Below, one piece after another: positions 44,301 to 55,499 of a stretch of DNA of 64,000 nt. A program made the translations under genes and the position numbers. This stretch comes from Erigeron canadensis (lineage: Eukaryota; Streptophyta; Magnoliopsida; Asterales; Asteraceae), in assembly GCF_010389155.1 (NCBI RefSeq), contig NC_057761.1:16370501-16434500 (forward strand), written 5' to 3'. The notes beneath the pieces were generated by a model, which searched no databases, was not told the origin of the DNA, and worked only from the letters and a program-made list of their open reading frames with translations. Numbering within the stretch: the first letter of the stretch is position 1; each line of letters opens with the position of its first letter.

Positions 44301-45239
44301 CCTTCTGAGCCTGCAAAGAAAGATAAAGGAAAAGCTTAGATGGTTGAAGAACCCAAGAAGAAAGGATCAAAGGGTTCTGGTTTAGTTGTTGGTGAAAATG
44401 TGGATGAGCAAGGTTTTCTGCTTACTGACCCAAAAGTTGATGAAAACAAGTTGAAAACCTTGCAGAAACAAGTGTCAAATTAGTTCATTGCCTTTAGAGA
44501 AAACAATCTGAGAGAAAGAGAACAACATCAGAAGATGGGAACTCTTGATCACATTGATGTTGCAGCTCTTGGTCTCTCATTGGAGAGATATCAGAAAATC
44601 AAGGAAGATGCAAGAGTGCAGAAGGCCGTGGCTGACATGAGTGAGTATGAATATGGGGTTAATTACTCAACTCTGGAACAAAAGCTGGACCATCTCACCT
44701 TTCAGATGTCCATTGAAGACTTGGTGAAAAATAGAGCAAAGGAGATGGAAAATAAAAAGAAAAACATTCTGGCCGAAGTTCTGAAGGTTGAGAAGTTGTT
44801 GTCAAAACCCCCCTCTAAGCCCAAAGTGACTGGACCAAAAAGCTCAAGAAAGAGTGTTCGTGATGCGGATCTCTCTACATTTGTATCAATGCCTAAAGGT
44901 GCTGCAGAATTACAAAAGAAAGCTGAAATGGCTTAGTATGAGCATTATCTGAAGCATCGATCTCATCCTGCCAAAATCACTGATGTAGAAATTACAAAGG
45001 AGGATGGATTAAGGTTGTTTGATATGGTGGTTTCAAGAGAAGGAAGGGTTCCATCAGAATATAATCAGGTTTCAGTGCACGAATTCGGGATCTCTGAACA
45101 CAAGGAAATGATCCCAATTCTGAGGGCGAAGCCAAAGTCTCATTTAATTGGTGCATTCTTAAAGAAGATTCAACTGAAGCTGCAGGCTCAAGGACTGCAA
45201 AGAAGTAGTTTTCACTCTGAGATTATCATGTACTTGTAA
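41351..45239 (+). pseudogene. Extra 3' ORF (ORF2) of element X2, long, frameshifted
   Basis: ATG 41351 reads MAKPSQAKSPITFDY. Section 1 (41351-42424, one stop at 42149) is the conserved globular part: LLEFRYTAEVSKDDKSIAF, FTLNKGTRQCVISFDGF, VNFREVLYEMGHDG, GLDQISIIQVEMGYYLWNG. Section 2 (42421-43956) is Ser/Thr/Pro and acid rich, then heptad-like (SLLVKVEDLSKSLTANTRSL). A C22 run at 43957-43978 coincides with a frame change. Section 3 (43979-45239) is Lys/Glu-rich, with several stops, and contains AALGLSLERYQKIKED, shared with Z. No membrane segment or signal peptide is evident, which argues against an envelope protein. Function unknown. Confidence 0.65.
43957..43978. repeat. C22 homopolymer in ORF2
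   Basis: 22 consecutive C encoding Pro. The frame before it (43648-43956) and the frame after it (SFSEDDRKVLKELLEHE) differ, so a length change in this tract explains the shift. Confidence 0.9.
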
Positions 45240-45497
45240 ATATTTTCTATTTTATGTACTTGTAACATTTTCTCAAAGTCTGTACTGTATATATATGTTG
45301 CAAGCCATTCACAACAAGTAGATGAGAGGTTTAAGTTAGAATTTACACAAGTTAAAATTCTAACGAATCAATGATCTATAAGATGTCCTTAGAAAATTTT
45401 CATTCAACTTAAACGAAATTTGCATTTTAGACTTACAAACATGTATAGATAGAAGTCTAAAAATGCATGTAATATTTCAGAACAAATAGGGGAAACT
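45240..45497 (+). other. Element X2 3' untranslated region and polypurine tract
   Basis: AT-rich with no ORF. ATAGGGGAAACT (45486-45497) precedes the LTR start TGTTAGG, which makes it the polypurine tract, though weaker than in the other elements. AATATTTCAGAACAAATAGG just upstream parallels ATATTTCAGGACAACTAGG before the LTR at 61554. Confidence 0.7.
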
Positions 45498-46436
45498 TGT
45501 TAGGTCGAAAATCGACCAAGTATAATTTGTTCGAAAATATTGAAGTTCTGGAAAAGATACTGGTACAGAAATTCTGAGACACCTATCAGAATTAGTTCTC
45601 TGAAGCTTCACCTCAGATCAAGATCAATACATTTGAAGACGTTCATTCTGAAGTCGAAGACTGAAGACTGAAGAAGGAAAACTTCTGAGAAGCAGAGCTC
45701 TGAGAAGATTCCATCTGATTGAAGATCTGAAGGATCTCAGTGAAAAAGTATTTACAACACTTTTTCACTGATTACGAGGAAGCCTTTTGCAGCCTTTAAC
45801 TACCTTTACCCGGTTAATAACTTTACACCTGGTATTGTGATAGTTTTAGCAAAAGGTTGGGAATAAAGTATGTCAAGTCACATCAAAGAAACTTACATAC
45901 TTTACCTTAAACAAACATGTTATGGATTTGTCCTACAAATCCATAAATGCACCCAACCATATTTGTACGACATTTGCCATGTCATCAAGACATGTTTGCC
46001 TATAAATATAAGACTTCTCACACTTGCAAATTGCTTGGAACTTTAGCATTGCAACGTGTGATATATACTCTAAGTAAACTTACGAGTATTTCCTTGTTGT
46101 TTAGATCATTTGTATTTCAAGGTTGTTTAGATACTTTCACAGTTGTGGATTATCTTTGTTCCGCAACAATCTTTGTATTTTGTTTATAGAAATAAATAAA
46201 ATACTTTGAAAAATACATCTCTACTCTTTGCCATAATACTTGATTATATATTATATTTATATAGTTTCAAGCACTTGTTCTTTAATGTTCATATCCATTA
46301 TCTGGATCGTAATTCTAAACTAGTCTTCATCTAGATTAGAATTACTTGCCAGTCGGGTTACTTGATATAATCATTAAATTGTTATACAGTTGTTATATCT
46401 TGTACTCGTCTAACATCTTGTGTAAGTGGACTCACA
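45498..46436 (+). repeat. 3' LTR of element X2
   Basis: 939 bp, TGTTAGGTCG to GGACTCACA. Hairpin at 45737-45771 (stem TCAGTGAAAAAGT), TATA-like TATAAATA at about 46001-46008, and the AATAAATAAAATAC stretch near 46190. Clearly diverged from the 24310 LTR in the first 250 bp. Confidence 0.9.
45737..45771 (+). promoter_or_regulatory. LTR hairpin with compensatory change
   Basis: Stem TCAGTGAAAAAGT pairs perfectly with ACTTTTTCACTGA over the same loop ATTTACAAC as at 24511. The T-A pair of the other copy is A-T here, so both arms changed together. Confidence 0.8.
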
Positions 46437-49400
46437 CTCCCCCCCCCCCCTCTCTTTTCTCTCTTAGTTTCAGCAGGAAAAAGGCAATAAAAAATCAACT
46501 TAAACTTATACTAATAATAAGGGTTTAGATTAGATGAAGAAAGGGTTATTGTAAGCAAGGTTTAAGTGTTAATATAAGGTTTGAATAAGGGTTATTTGGA
46601 GCTATATAGGCCACGAAAAATCTGCATCTTTTCATCTCCAAAAGTGTTCTTCAAGGGTATATATCTTCATCCTTTTTACTAGATTAATCTTGTTCTTGTT
46701 GTATATTAAAAGGTTTCATCAAAAGTTCATGTTTTCTTTATGTTTTCTTTCAAACATGCACTTGATGGGGGCAAAGTTGATAGGATCTTTCTTTCCATGT
46801 TCATGCATGTTGAATCAATGAAGAAAGATCCAAGGATTCAACTAGTTTAAGACCCAAAAGTGTAGTTATAGATTATATAGCTTTTAAAGTAGTTTTTCCT
46901 TTGAAAGATGGTCATGTTTTTATACATTTTGAAGTTCTTTTTTCTGGAAAATTTATGAAAAATATGTACTTTGTTGTTGAAATGTTGGATCTATAAAAGG
47001 TTACATCAAAAGTGTTGAGATATGTTGATAGTTGTAAGATAATCTTTTTGCATGAAATGATGGACATGTTTTATATAATTTTTATGTTCATATTTCTGGA
47101 ATTTTTTTGGAATTTTTCATAAAAGTGTGTTTTTATGTTGATGGATTATAGATGGATAAAGATTCATTATTCTTGCATGCTTGTTAGATTTAAAAAGGTT
47201 GGATCTTTTGTTGAATCATGAGATGAGGCTAGGCTTGTTCTAAGTGAAAAATAGGTTAAAAGTTATGTTAATATTCTGGAAAAATTTGTAAAATATCAAG
47301 GATATAAAGCTTGAATCAAAACTTGTTAAAATATGCTTGAAATCGTAAACTAAAAGCTTGCAAAAATGCATTTTGAGCACACACATGCACCACAATCTTT
47401 TGAACATGAAACCATGACAAACCTACTAGAAATAAGTTATTTAATATGTATATAACTCAAGTCATATGACTCATGGCAATAACAAGCTCAAAAATCACCT
47501 TTTCAGATTAATTAATCACTAACCGAAAGCACAAATTTGCACATATCACACCACCACCACTACCACGACTTGAACTATCAAATTATGATGAACTTTCTGG
47601 AAATTTTGAAACAAGGACAAAAATCCAATTGGAAGTACTTAAATTGCTTGAGAAATGAGGCTTAAAACACGTTTTCGGTAAACGATTTTTAATCATAAAG
47701 TCCTCAAATAAGCAAGACACAAGAGAGGTTGAAATTATATGAATTTCACATGTTAAAAGTTTCCTAGAAAGGCCTGAGATTTTTGGACAAAAGCTTGTAT
47801 TGTGATTTTTAAGTATTTTTGTGATTTATTGAACTAAAATGGTAATTAAAGGATATATAAATTAATAAATAAATTATATAAATCATGAACTTGATTAAAT
47901 TTACATCACCAATGGTAAAAGTAACTAAAACCTACTAGAGAAAAATAGTTACAAGTGAAGAATCAAGTTTCATACAATTTAAAGGTAATTTATTAAGTAA
48001 AAATCACTAATTAATCACTATTATTAAAATTAATAGGAATAATGCACAAATAAATGTATAAACCATAATATTTTAAATCAAAACGCATAAAAATCAGTAA
48101 ATAATCAAAGTATATTTATCCATGAATTTTAAAGACAATTTAAGAACTTAAAAGTAATTATAAGGAATTATTTAATTAATGAATCAATAAAATAAATAAA
48201 TAATTAAATAAATAATATTAAATTAAATAAATAAATAAATATCACAATTATATATTAACATTTATATTATAAAATCACAAATTTCAAATATGATTATTAA
48301 ACAATGTATGCAAAATAAATTATATATAAAACAAAGCCAAACTACCGAAATTTCAATAAACGTATAAAATTTGTATAAATGACCATCACCACCAAATATC
48401 TTCCAACCAAATGATGTGAACAATATAATGCACTTGAATTCCATAATTAAACAACAACCAAAGATGGGCAAGGCTACTAGCGTACATCTCATGATCTAGT
48501 TTACTAGTTCATTGAAACACACACTTACGTTGTGTATAATTAAATACCATGGTTTAGGCTTGCTTGAGGGACGACACCACTAGCCTAAGATCTCGCTTTT
48601 GATCAGCCCCTTTTCATACTCCAATCAAGTGAGTCATAGCCCCCTTTCAAACTATTTTGTGTGTTTAACTTTCGGGGTGAAAAACATGATAAATAAATAA
48701 AATTGCTTTCTATATAAGAAATAATTCATGATAGTATGATTATGAAATGGAATTGTGATGTATGTTCAATGTGATAAATGATATATGATGAGCTTGAGTT
48801 CTGTCAAACTGTTATAATTCGGTACACTACTATTTACTCCGAAAGGGGAGGCCTGTAGTTAGAGGGTTGCACTACTAGGAATCGTCCACCCACCCAGAGC
48901 GTAACGGTGGAATGTTGGTCGCCTTCGTGATGACCTGCACTTCCAGTCCGACCAGAGCGGTGCTCTATCTACCTTAAATTTATATGGTCGTCTCCATGGC
49001 ATGACCCCAATTATAATTAAACCACTTGATTGACAACTTGTGCTAAGAAATGAAATGAAGTAATATATTGTTTGGACATGAAAAGGTAGTAGTAGTGGCT
49101 CAAGTATTTTCTCATCAAAAACTATTTAAATTATGGCCTTTGTGGCCAAATGAAATTGATATTATATGTTTAGAGATTTTGATTTGAACATACGGTTTGG
49201 GTATGAGTGTCATGAAGGAATACTTGAAAATTTTTGTGACTTATTATCCTTGAATATGGTTGGAATATAAACATGTTGTTAGTTAAAACCTATGAACTCA
49301 CTCAACTCTCGTAGTTGACACTTTTTCTTCATGCTTTTCAGGTTTAGAGCAATAGGTTCGTAGCTTGGCCGCCTCTTTGTTGCTCATTATGTTGAATGTT

Positions 49401-49597
49401 CGACGGTTTGTAATGCAAACAATTTAAATTTTAATTTGGACTTGTGGTTATGTAATGGATTTAAACGTCAACTTGAACTTGTAATCTTTTGGGATTTAAA
49501 TGTCATTTGGAAACTTGTGTTGATGTTTTATATTTAAATCTTTTGTACCATGTCGTTCTGTGGCATCTCGTGTTTCCGCCTTAGTCGGGGTGTTACA
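46437..49597 (+). repeat. Long LTR of gypsy element E (5' truncated)
   Basis: About 3.16 kb. It aligns in reverse with 15843 to about 20350, for example GGTTTAGATTAGATGAAG near 46519 against 20310-20330 and CTTAGTCGGGGTGTTACA at the end. AT-rich, no ORFs. It lacks the LINE seen in the minus copy, so it is an empty site for that insertion. The end TGTTACA at 49597 is followed by the primer site. Confidence 0.88.
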
Positions 49598-49603
49598 GAA
49601 AAA

Positions 49604-49617
49604 CGGTATCAAGAGCC
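49604..49617 (+). promoter_or_regulatory. Primer binding site of gypsy element E
   Basis: CGGTATCAAGAGCC resembles the tRNA-Met site TGGTATCAGAGCC with one mismatch and one extra A. It begins six bases after the LTR end. Confidence 0.65.
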
Positions 49618-50292
49618 AAGGTTATAGAGAATTTTTGTTATAACCTACGTATTTTCAAAACGAGTCGAATATTTCTTAAACAATTGAGTCGATCATAAAG
49701 TATTCTTGTTTTAGTTATGCATAGCCTGATCAACTATGCCTAATTAAAAATTTAATATGGAATGATCGAAATGGTTGTCTAAGGAATATTCAAAATGAGT
49801 CTTTTGAAAATGAAGCTTTAAAACGATTCTTGGTGCAAAAGATACATAACCAAATCCAATGTTTGCATAACTTATTAGAACCCTTAGTTAATACCCCCAC
49901 TTGGCTAGTATTACTTTCTCTATTTAGATATAATACACAAGAGCTATGCACAAGTCGAATTCTAGTCATTTCGTTGATTCTAAATGGTCGTGTGAGTCAT
50001 GAGTGTCGAGTTGGTCGTGAGTGTCGAGTAGGTCGTTGGTAGTCTTGCTAATTATTGTTGGATATGTCGGTTGTGAATGGTCATGTCGTTGTTCGGTCGT
50101 CAAGTTTGTGAGTCGTTGATCGAGTTGGTTAGTTGTTGATGAATGGTTAAGGTTGTCTCGTGGTCCGTCAAGTCGCCTTGCTGTCCGCAAATGGTCACAT
50201 GGGTCGTCAATGGTCAAGTCGTCGTGAATTGTGGTCTAAGCGTCAAGTCGAGTCGTCATCTCACGCTTTATGTAATTTATGTAGGAATCACT
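49618..50292 (+). other. Leader of gypsy element E
   Basis: Untranslated leader. From 49980 to 50260 it is rich in imperfect GTCGT/GTCGAG repeats. No ORF is supported. Confidence 0.5.
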
Positions 50293-50712
50293 ATGTCGCA
50301 AAGGAGTGGAGCATCAAGATCCTCCGGTCAAGTAAGGGACATCTATGCATTCGTGGACATGGTCGGGGAGAGGCAACAAAGGCAAGAAGACGAAGAGACG
50401 GAGCTCGCGATCGACTCCCAATAGCCCTTGCAACGGGAGGAAGAGGAGGAGTCCGAGCCCATGGAAGAACCATTAAATGGTGGAGATACTAGGAGCGTTG
50501 CTTCTAGCCAACCTATACGCCGCTCGCCTACTCCACCACAGCCACCACCAGCCCCTAGAGCCCCCTCACCGCCAGGAGAAAACATGGCCATGGACCTAAG
50601 TGATGGGCGTTTTCCAGCCCATGACCCACACTTCCACCAACGCCTCCCTCGCAATCATCCTTACCATCTCGGCCCAAGACAAGGAGAAAACCCCCATCAT
50701 CCCATTTGTTGA
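50293..50712 (+). pseudogene. Possible gag N-terminus of gypsy element E
   Basis: ATG 50293 (MSQRSGASRSSGQVRDIYAF) continues in one frame with a single TAG at 50422-50424 to 50712. The composition is Glu-rich, then Pro-rich (RSPTPPQPPPAPRAPSPPGE). Position after the leader and composition fit a gypsy gag N-terminus, but I recognise no domain. After 50712 another frame reads LPVGMTREEREWVWWWIKGC before the repeat array begins. Overlapping frames on both strands here are composition shadows. Confidence 0.35.
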
Positions 50713-50833
50713 GTACCCCACAACTTCCCGTGGGTATGACTCGGGAGGAAAGGGAGTGGGTGTGGTGGTGGATTAAGGGATGCACGAGTGACGGTCCGAC
50801 ATCAAGAAGTCATGATGGAAAGAGCGTCGGGAA

Positions 50834-52770
50834 GTAGGGTTAGCCGGCTAACCCTACAGCTTCAAACCCTAAACTCTAAGCTACCCAGTAAAACCCGAGG
50901 GCTTTCTAAAACCCTAAAATGCTAAAAGTCTACAGGAGGGGGACGGATGTATACGGTACGCTTAAGGGTTTAGGGTTTGAACCCTACAGCTTCAAATCAT
51001 AAACCCTAAGATACCCAGTAAAACCCGAGGGGAAAGTTGCATTCTAAAATCCTAAATGCTAAAATATATGGGCCAAAGGCCCAATAGTCTTTACATACCT
51101 GATGAAAATTACATATTTGATGGAAATTAAAATGCTAGAGTGGGCCAAAGGCCCAATACGCAAGGTGTTTCTAATACAAAACACATTGTGTTTTGGTTCA
51201 GGTAGTTCCTTCAATGGCCATACACAAGATGTTTCAAGTCTAAAAACACATTGTGTTTTGGTTCAGGGTTCCTGCAATGGCCATACATAAGATGCTTCAA
51301 GTCCAAAACACATTGTGTTTTGGTTTCGAGAATGCTTCAAATCCAAAACACAAGTGTTTTGGTTTCAAGAATTCTTAAAATGGCCAAAGCTCCTACAATG
51401 GCCATACACAAGATGCATCAAATCCAAAACAGTTTGTGTTTTGGTTTCAAGAATTCATAAAATGGTGATAGTTTCTACAATGGCCTAACGGCTAACCCTA
51501 CAACTTCAAACCCTAACCCCTAAGCTACCATATAAAAACTCGGGATAGATCTAAACCATAAATGCTAAAGGCTATAGGAGGGGAACGGAAGTCACGGTAG
51601 GCTTAAGGGTTTATGGTTTGAAGTCATAGGCTAACCCTACAGCTTCAAACCCTAAACCCTAAGCTACCATATAAAAACCCGGGAAGGATCTAAACCCTAA
51701 ACCCGAAACCCTTGAATGCTAAAGGCTATAGGAGTGGGACGGAAGTCCAGGTACGCTTAAGGGTTTATGGTTTGAAGCCGTAGGGTTAGCCGCCTACAAC
51801 TTCAAACCCTAAACCCTAAGCTACCATATAAAAACCCGGGAAGGATCTAAACCCTAAACCCTAGAATGCTAAAGGCTACAAGAGGGGGACTGATGTATAC
51901 GGTACGCTTAAGGGTTTAGAGGCTAACCCTACGGTTTCAAACCCTAAACCCTAAGCTACCCAGTAAAACCCGAGGGCATTCTAAAATCCTAAAATCTAAA
52001 CCCTAAAATGCGAACAACCTACAGGAAGGGGACGAATGTATACGGTATGCTTAAGGGTTTAGGGTTTGAAGCCGTAGGGTTAGCCGTACCCAGTAAAACC
52101 CGAGGGCATTCTAAAACCCTAAAATCTAAACCCTAAAATGCTAAAAGCCTACAAGAAGGGGACGGATGTATACGGTACGCTTAAGGGTTTAGGGTTTGAA
52201 GCCAACGGCTAACCCTACAGCTTCAAACCAGGCTAACCCTACAGCTTCCAACCCTAAACCCTAAGCTACCCAGTAAAACCCGACGGCATTCTAAAACCCT
52301 AAAATCTAAACCCTAAAATGCTAAAAGCCTACAAGAAGGGGACGGATGTATACGGTACGCTTAAGGGTTTAGGGTTTGAAGCCGTAGGGAGGCTAACCCT
52401 ACAGCTTCAAACCCTAAACCCTAAGCTACCCAGTAAAACCCGAGGGCATTCTAAAACCCTTAAATCTAAACCCTAAAATGCTAAAAGCCTACAGAAGGGG
52501 GACGGATGTATACGGTACGCTTAAAGGTTTAGGGTTTGAAGTCGTAGAGTTAGCCAGCTTCAAACCCTAAACCCTAAGCTACCCAGTAAAACCCGAGGGC
52601 ATTCTAAAACCCTAAAATCTAAACCCTAAAATGCTAAAAGTCTACAGGAGGGGGACGGATGTATACGGTACGCTTAAGGGTTTAGGGTTTGAACCCTACA
52701 GCTTCAAATCCTAAACCCTAAGCTACCCAATAAAACCCGAGGGGAAAGTTGCATTCTAAAATCCTAAATG
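50834..52770. repeat. Tandem foldback repeat array rich in CCCTAAA
   Basis: About ten units of roughly 145-190 bp. Each begins GGCTAACCCTACAGCTTCAA and ends with nearly its reverse complement (CTTAAGGGTTTAGGGTTTGA, then GTAGGGTTAGCC). Between the ends lies a common core: CTACCCAGTAAAACCCGAGG, CTAAAATGCTAAAAG, GGGGACGGATGTATACGGTA. A perfect 24-bp palindrome at 50834-50857 marks the edge. A variant subset (51490-51890) has CTACCATATAAAAACCCGGG. CCCTAAA/TTTAGGG are plant-telomere-like heptamers scattered in every unit, but not as long pure runs. Confidence 0.85.
51140..51480. repeat. Short palindromic repeats, block 1
   Basis: Units of roughly 60-65 bp containing CCAAAACACATTGTGTTTTG (palindromic, extended by one G), TTCGAGAATTCATAAA and ATGGCCATACACAAGATG. 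About five degenerate units. Related to block 2 at 52855-53290. Confidence 0.85.
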
Positions 52771-52854
52771 CTAAAATATATGGGCCAAAGGGCCAATAGT
52801 CTTTACATACCTGATGAAAATTACATATTTGATGAGATTAAAATGCTAGAGTGG

Positions 52855-53290
52855 GCCAAAGGCCCAATACGCAAAGTGTTTCTAATACGAAACACATTGT
52901 GTTTCGGTTCAGGTAGTTCCTTCAATGGCCATACACAAGATGTTTCAAGTCTAAAAACACATTGTGTTTTGGTTCAGGGTTCCTACAATGGCCATACACA
53001 AGATGCTTCAAGTCCAAAACACATTGTGTTTTGGTTTCGAGAATTCATAAATGGCCATACACAAGATGCTTCAAATCGAAAACACATTGTGTTTTGCTTT
53101 CGAGAATTCATAAATGGCCATACACAAGATGCTTTAAGTCCAAAACACATTATGTTCTGGTTTCGAGAGTTCATAAATAGCCATACACAAGATGCTTCAA
53201 ATCGAAAACACATTGTGTTTTGGTTTCGAGAATTCATAAAATGGCCATAACAAGATGTTTCAAATACAAAACAAATTGTGTTGCGGTTTC
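52855..53290. repeat. Short palindromic repeats, block 2
   Basis: About seven units of 60-65 bp, more regular than block 1. The 50931-51270 stretch and 52643-52980 are near-identical with a 1712-bp offset, so the blocks arose by a larger segmental duplication that includes part of the foldback array. Open frames across it are repeat artefacts. Confidence 0.87.
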
Positions 53291-53434
53291 CAGTAGTATT
53301 GCTAATGAAGCAAGAGTTGACATATTAAAGGCAAACTAAAAGAAAGTATTCATTACTAGAAAATCAACGAAAAAGCAATTTATAACAATCGAATCCATCA
53401 TTTTCCTAAGTCATCGTGCTATACAACTCAACTA

Positions 53435-55480
53435 TGCATCGGGCTCAAACCCTAAAATGGCGATATTTTCATCTACTGTATTTCTGCAGTGACGTATTCG
53501 TTTCTTTGAACTACATTCCTCAACTTCAATGTCTTCGCTTTTCAGATGTCTCATTGGCTTTTCTTTCTCATCAATGGTGTCTTTCTGTGGTGGCATAGCC
53601 TTAGCCCTTTGATTCTTCAAACCTGATGCCAATCCAAGAAAACAACACAAGTCAAGAACTTAATCAATTACTGAATATTACCAAAGTCATAATATTACCA
53701 TTGCACATATGATATTAGCTAGAGGTTGCAAGATGAATAGACTGACTAAAGGGTTAGGGTCAAAATGGGTACTTATGCTACATGTCAAAACATGAAGTGT
53801 CGGCATTAGTAAGCACACTTGAAGCCTTTAGAGCAGAACTTTGAACCTGAAATGTCACATAATGTAAATTATGAGATGACGCAATAAGCAAACAAAAGTA
53901 CACTATGTTGAACATCAAACTCAAAGAGAACCATCAACAGAAATGTTCCTATTAAACAATATTGTATCTAGAATAGCAGGTATCTAAGTATATTTGGTTT
54001 ACTTATGAATGGGCCAATTACAGTTTTTATATCGAAGATGCAATAGATGGGTCAGAAAACAGGTTAAAACATGTAAATTTTCTGGTACGATATGTTTATT
54101 GACACATATATAGGTACAGGGGTTCAAATGTTAGTAATGCAACATCGCCCAAATTTATTGACGCAGACATAAGTACAGCGCTTCAAATTGCACCTCTAAC
54201 TACATCCAGAGTGTAATGGTCACATCTTTTTCCAAATAATAAAAACCCACACCTATATACCACAAATACCAATAGATGAGATACTAGTTTCTTGCAGTAA
54301 TTTAGCTGCTACCAAAAGAAAATAAACAAATACTTCAGGGAGTGTTCGTGAGACTGACTCCCTACTTTATCTTCATCGGGAACATACTGACAAGACGATA
54401 CCAGCTCGGACCTCTGCTCCTCCTATCAACTAGCAAGTCAATTTCGTTCAACTCCTATAACAAAGGTTATCGATATTAGTTAGGAGCTTGAATTTGGAAC
54501 TTATGAGAATTCTCACCAGAACATCTGACCAAGAGCCCGCGTGTTAGCTAGATGCCTAAATGCGAGCATCACTTGCATTACTTTAAAACGAAACCTATTT
54601 ACAAGTCATACAAACTAAAATCATGATTCCCAGTCTTGAAAAGGTCTCTTTTTAAAAACTGAAGCAAATACAATACCTAAGGAGCATAAATGGTGATTTC
54701 AGTCCTTACGGGTCCGTAAGGTATTCAGTTGCTTGTGCAGCTGCAAAGCTATTGTTGCTTTGGTCATGTGTTTATACAATCTAAAAACACAGTGTGTTCG
54801 GATGAAAACACATAGAGATTCAACAAAAATATATTCCAAAATCAAAAAGTACAACAAAACGAATTCAAAGTGTCACGTGGAGCAAATTCATACAGATTCA
54901 GCCACATATATTTAATAAAACACATACAGATTACACTTGCAGAAAACTAAAAAACTAGATAACGTCACCATCATAATCAATAAATCAGATAAATAACCTA
55001 AGAAAATTAAGTTTAAAATTAAAAAAAAAGAGTAATCAAATTATAACTTACTGTAATTGACTGAAGATTTGATCGAAGTTAATTATGGTTTAACCTTCAT
55101 CTTTCGTTGTTTCTGAGCCCTAGAAGATTCTGTTGAAATTATTGTTGATCGTGAGATTTGAGATAAGATTAAAAACGATTATCAATGACTAATGGCGACA
55201 TCGGACAGAGAAGAGACGGCGGCCGAGAAGAAAAAGCGGCCGGAGAAGAAAGGGAGAGCAGAGAAAGAGGGAGTGCGAGAAAGAATTAGGGTTAGAAGAA
55301 TTTGAGATCGAGAAAGAATGTGAAACAGTGAAGGTGTTTGGGGGTTTTGTTGAAGAGGTGAAAAGACAGATATACCCCTCCGTGTTAAAATTATAAAGAT
55401 GGGGTATTCTTTAATATGAGCCGTAAATAAGAAATGATGGATGGCCAGGATTTGTTTCCTGGTTTTCAAAAAAAAAAGAG
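53435..55480 (-). other. Candidate spliced host gene, minus strand, unidentified
   Basis: Unlike the rest of the window this looks like a plant transcription unit. On the minus strand: a CT-rich leader (about 55330-55180) ending in a strong GTAAGT donor at 55051-55046; a small possible coding exon 54766-54710 (MTKATIALQLHKQLNTLRT) with donor GTAAGG; an exon about 54586-54519 (MQVMLAFRHLANTRALGQMF) that joins it in phase and has donor GTGAGA; an open stretch near 54450-54330; and a terminal exon about 53626-53435 (QRAKAMPPQKDTIDEKEKPM, ending VDENIAILGFEPDA) preceded by a TTGGCATCAG acceptor. Phase between the later exons could not be closed. It may be a gene, a pseudogene or captured exons. 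I do not recognise the product. Confidence 0.35.
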
Positions 55481-55499
55481 TTTGCATTTGATCTTTTCA

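Larger units (their letters stand above)
38437..46436 (+). mobile_element. Copia element X2, 3' part (integrase end, RT, RNase H, ORF2, 3' LTR)
   Basis: Begins mid-integrase, continues through RT and RNase H (nearly intact), an ORF2 promoter region, a long ORF2, a polypurine tract and the 3' LTR. The left part is missing, replaced by Y. Its LTR is of the same family as X's but clearly diverged. The right edge is followed by a truncated gypsy LTR, so no target-site duplication can be checked. Confidence 0.82.
46437..50833 (+). mobile_element. Gypsy element E, LTR (5' truncated) and leader
   Basis: Contains most of a long LTR (46437-49597), a primer binding site and about 1.2 kb of leader with a possible gag start. 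The first roughly 600 bp of the LTR are missing: the sequence starts after a C12 run (46439-46450) next to the X2 LTR. It is the plus-strand homologue of the solo LTR at 15843-21170. It stops at the repeat array at 50834. Confidence 0.8.

Noticed and set aside
41351..45239. Calling ORF2 an envelope gene
   Set aside because: No signal peptide, hydrophobic fusion segment or transmembrane helix could be seen in any of the three copies.
24310..46436. Treating the LTRs at 24310 and 45498 as the two ends of one 22-kb element
   Set aside because: They are the same family, but the first 250 bp are clearly diverged, the flanking sequences differ (CACTA on the left, gypsy LTR on the right) and no matching target-site duplication is present.
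50143..50785. Several overlapping open frames on both strands
   Set aside because: High local GC/CGA content opens many frames; only the frame from 50293 fits the position of a gag start, and even that is weak.
50834..52770. True telomere or interstitial telomere tract
   Set aside because: CCCTAAA occurs as one or two copies per unit, not in long tandem runs; it is part of a larger foldback repeat.
52768..53250. 160-residue open frame
   Set aside because: It translates the palindromic minisatellite; all strands and frames are open because of the repeat.
51140..53290. CRISPR-like array
   Set aside because: Regular spacing and palindromes look superficially similar, but the units are degenerate throughout with no unique spacers, and this is plant DNA.
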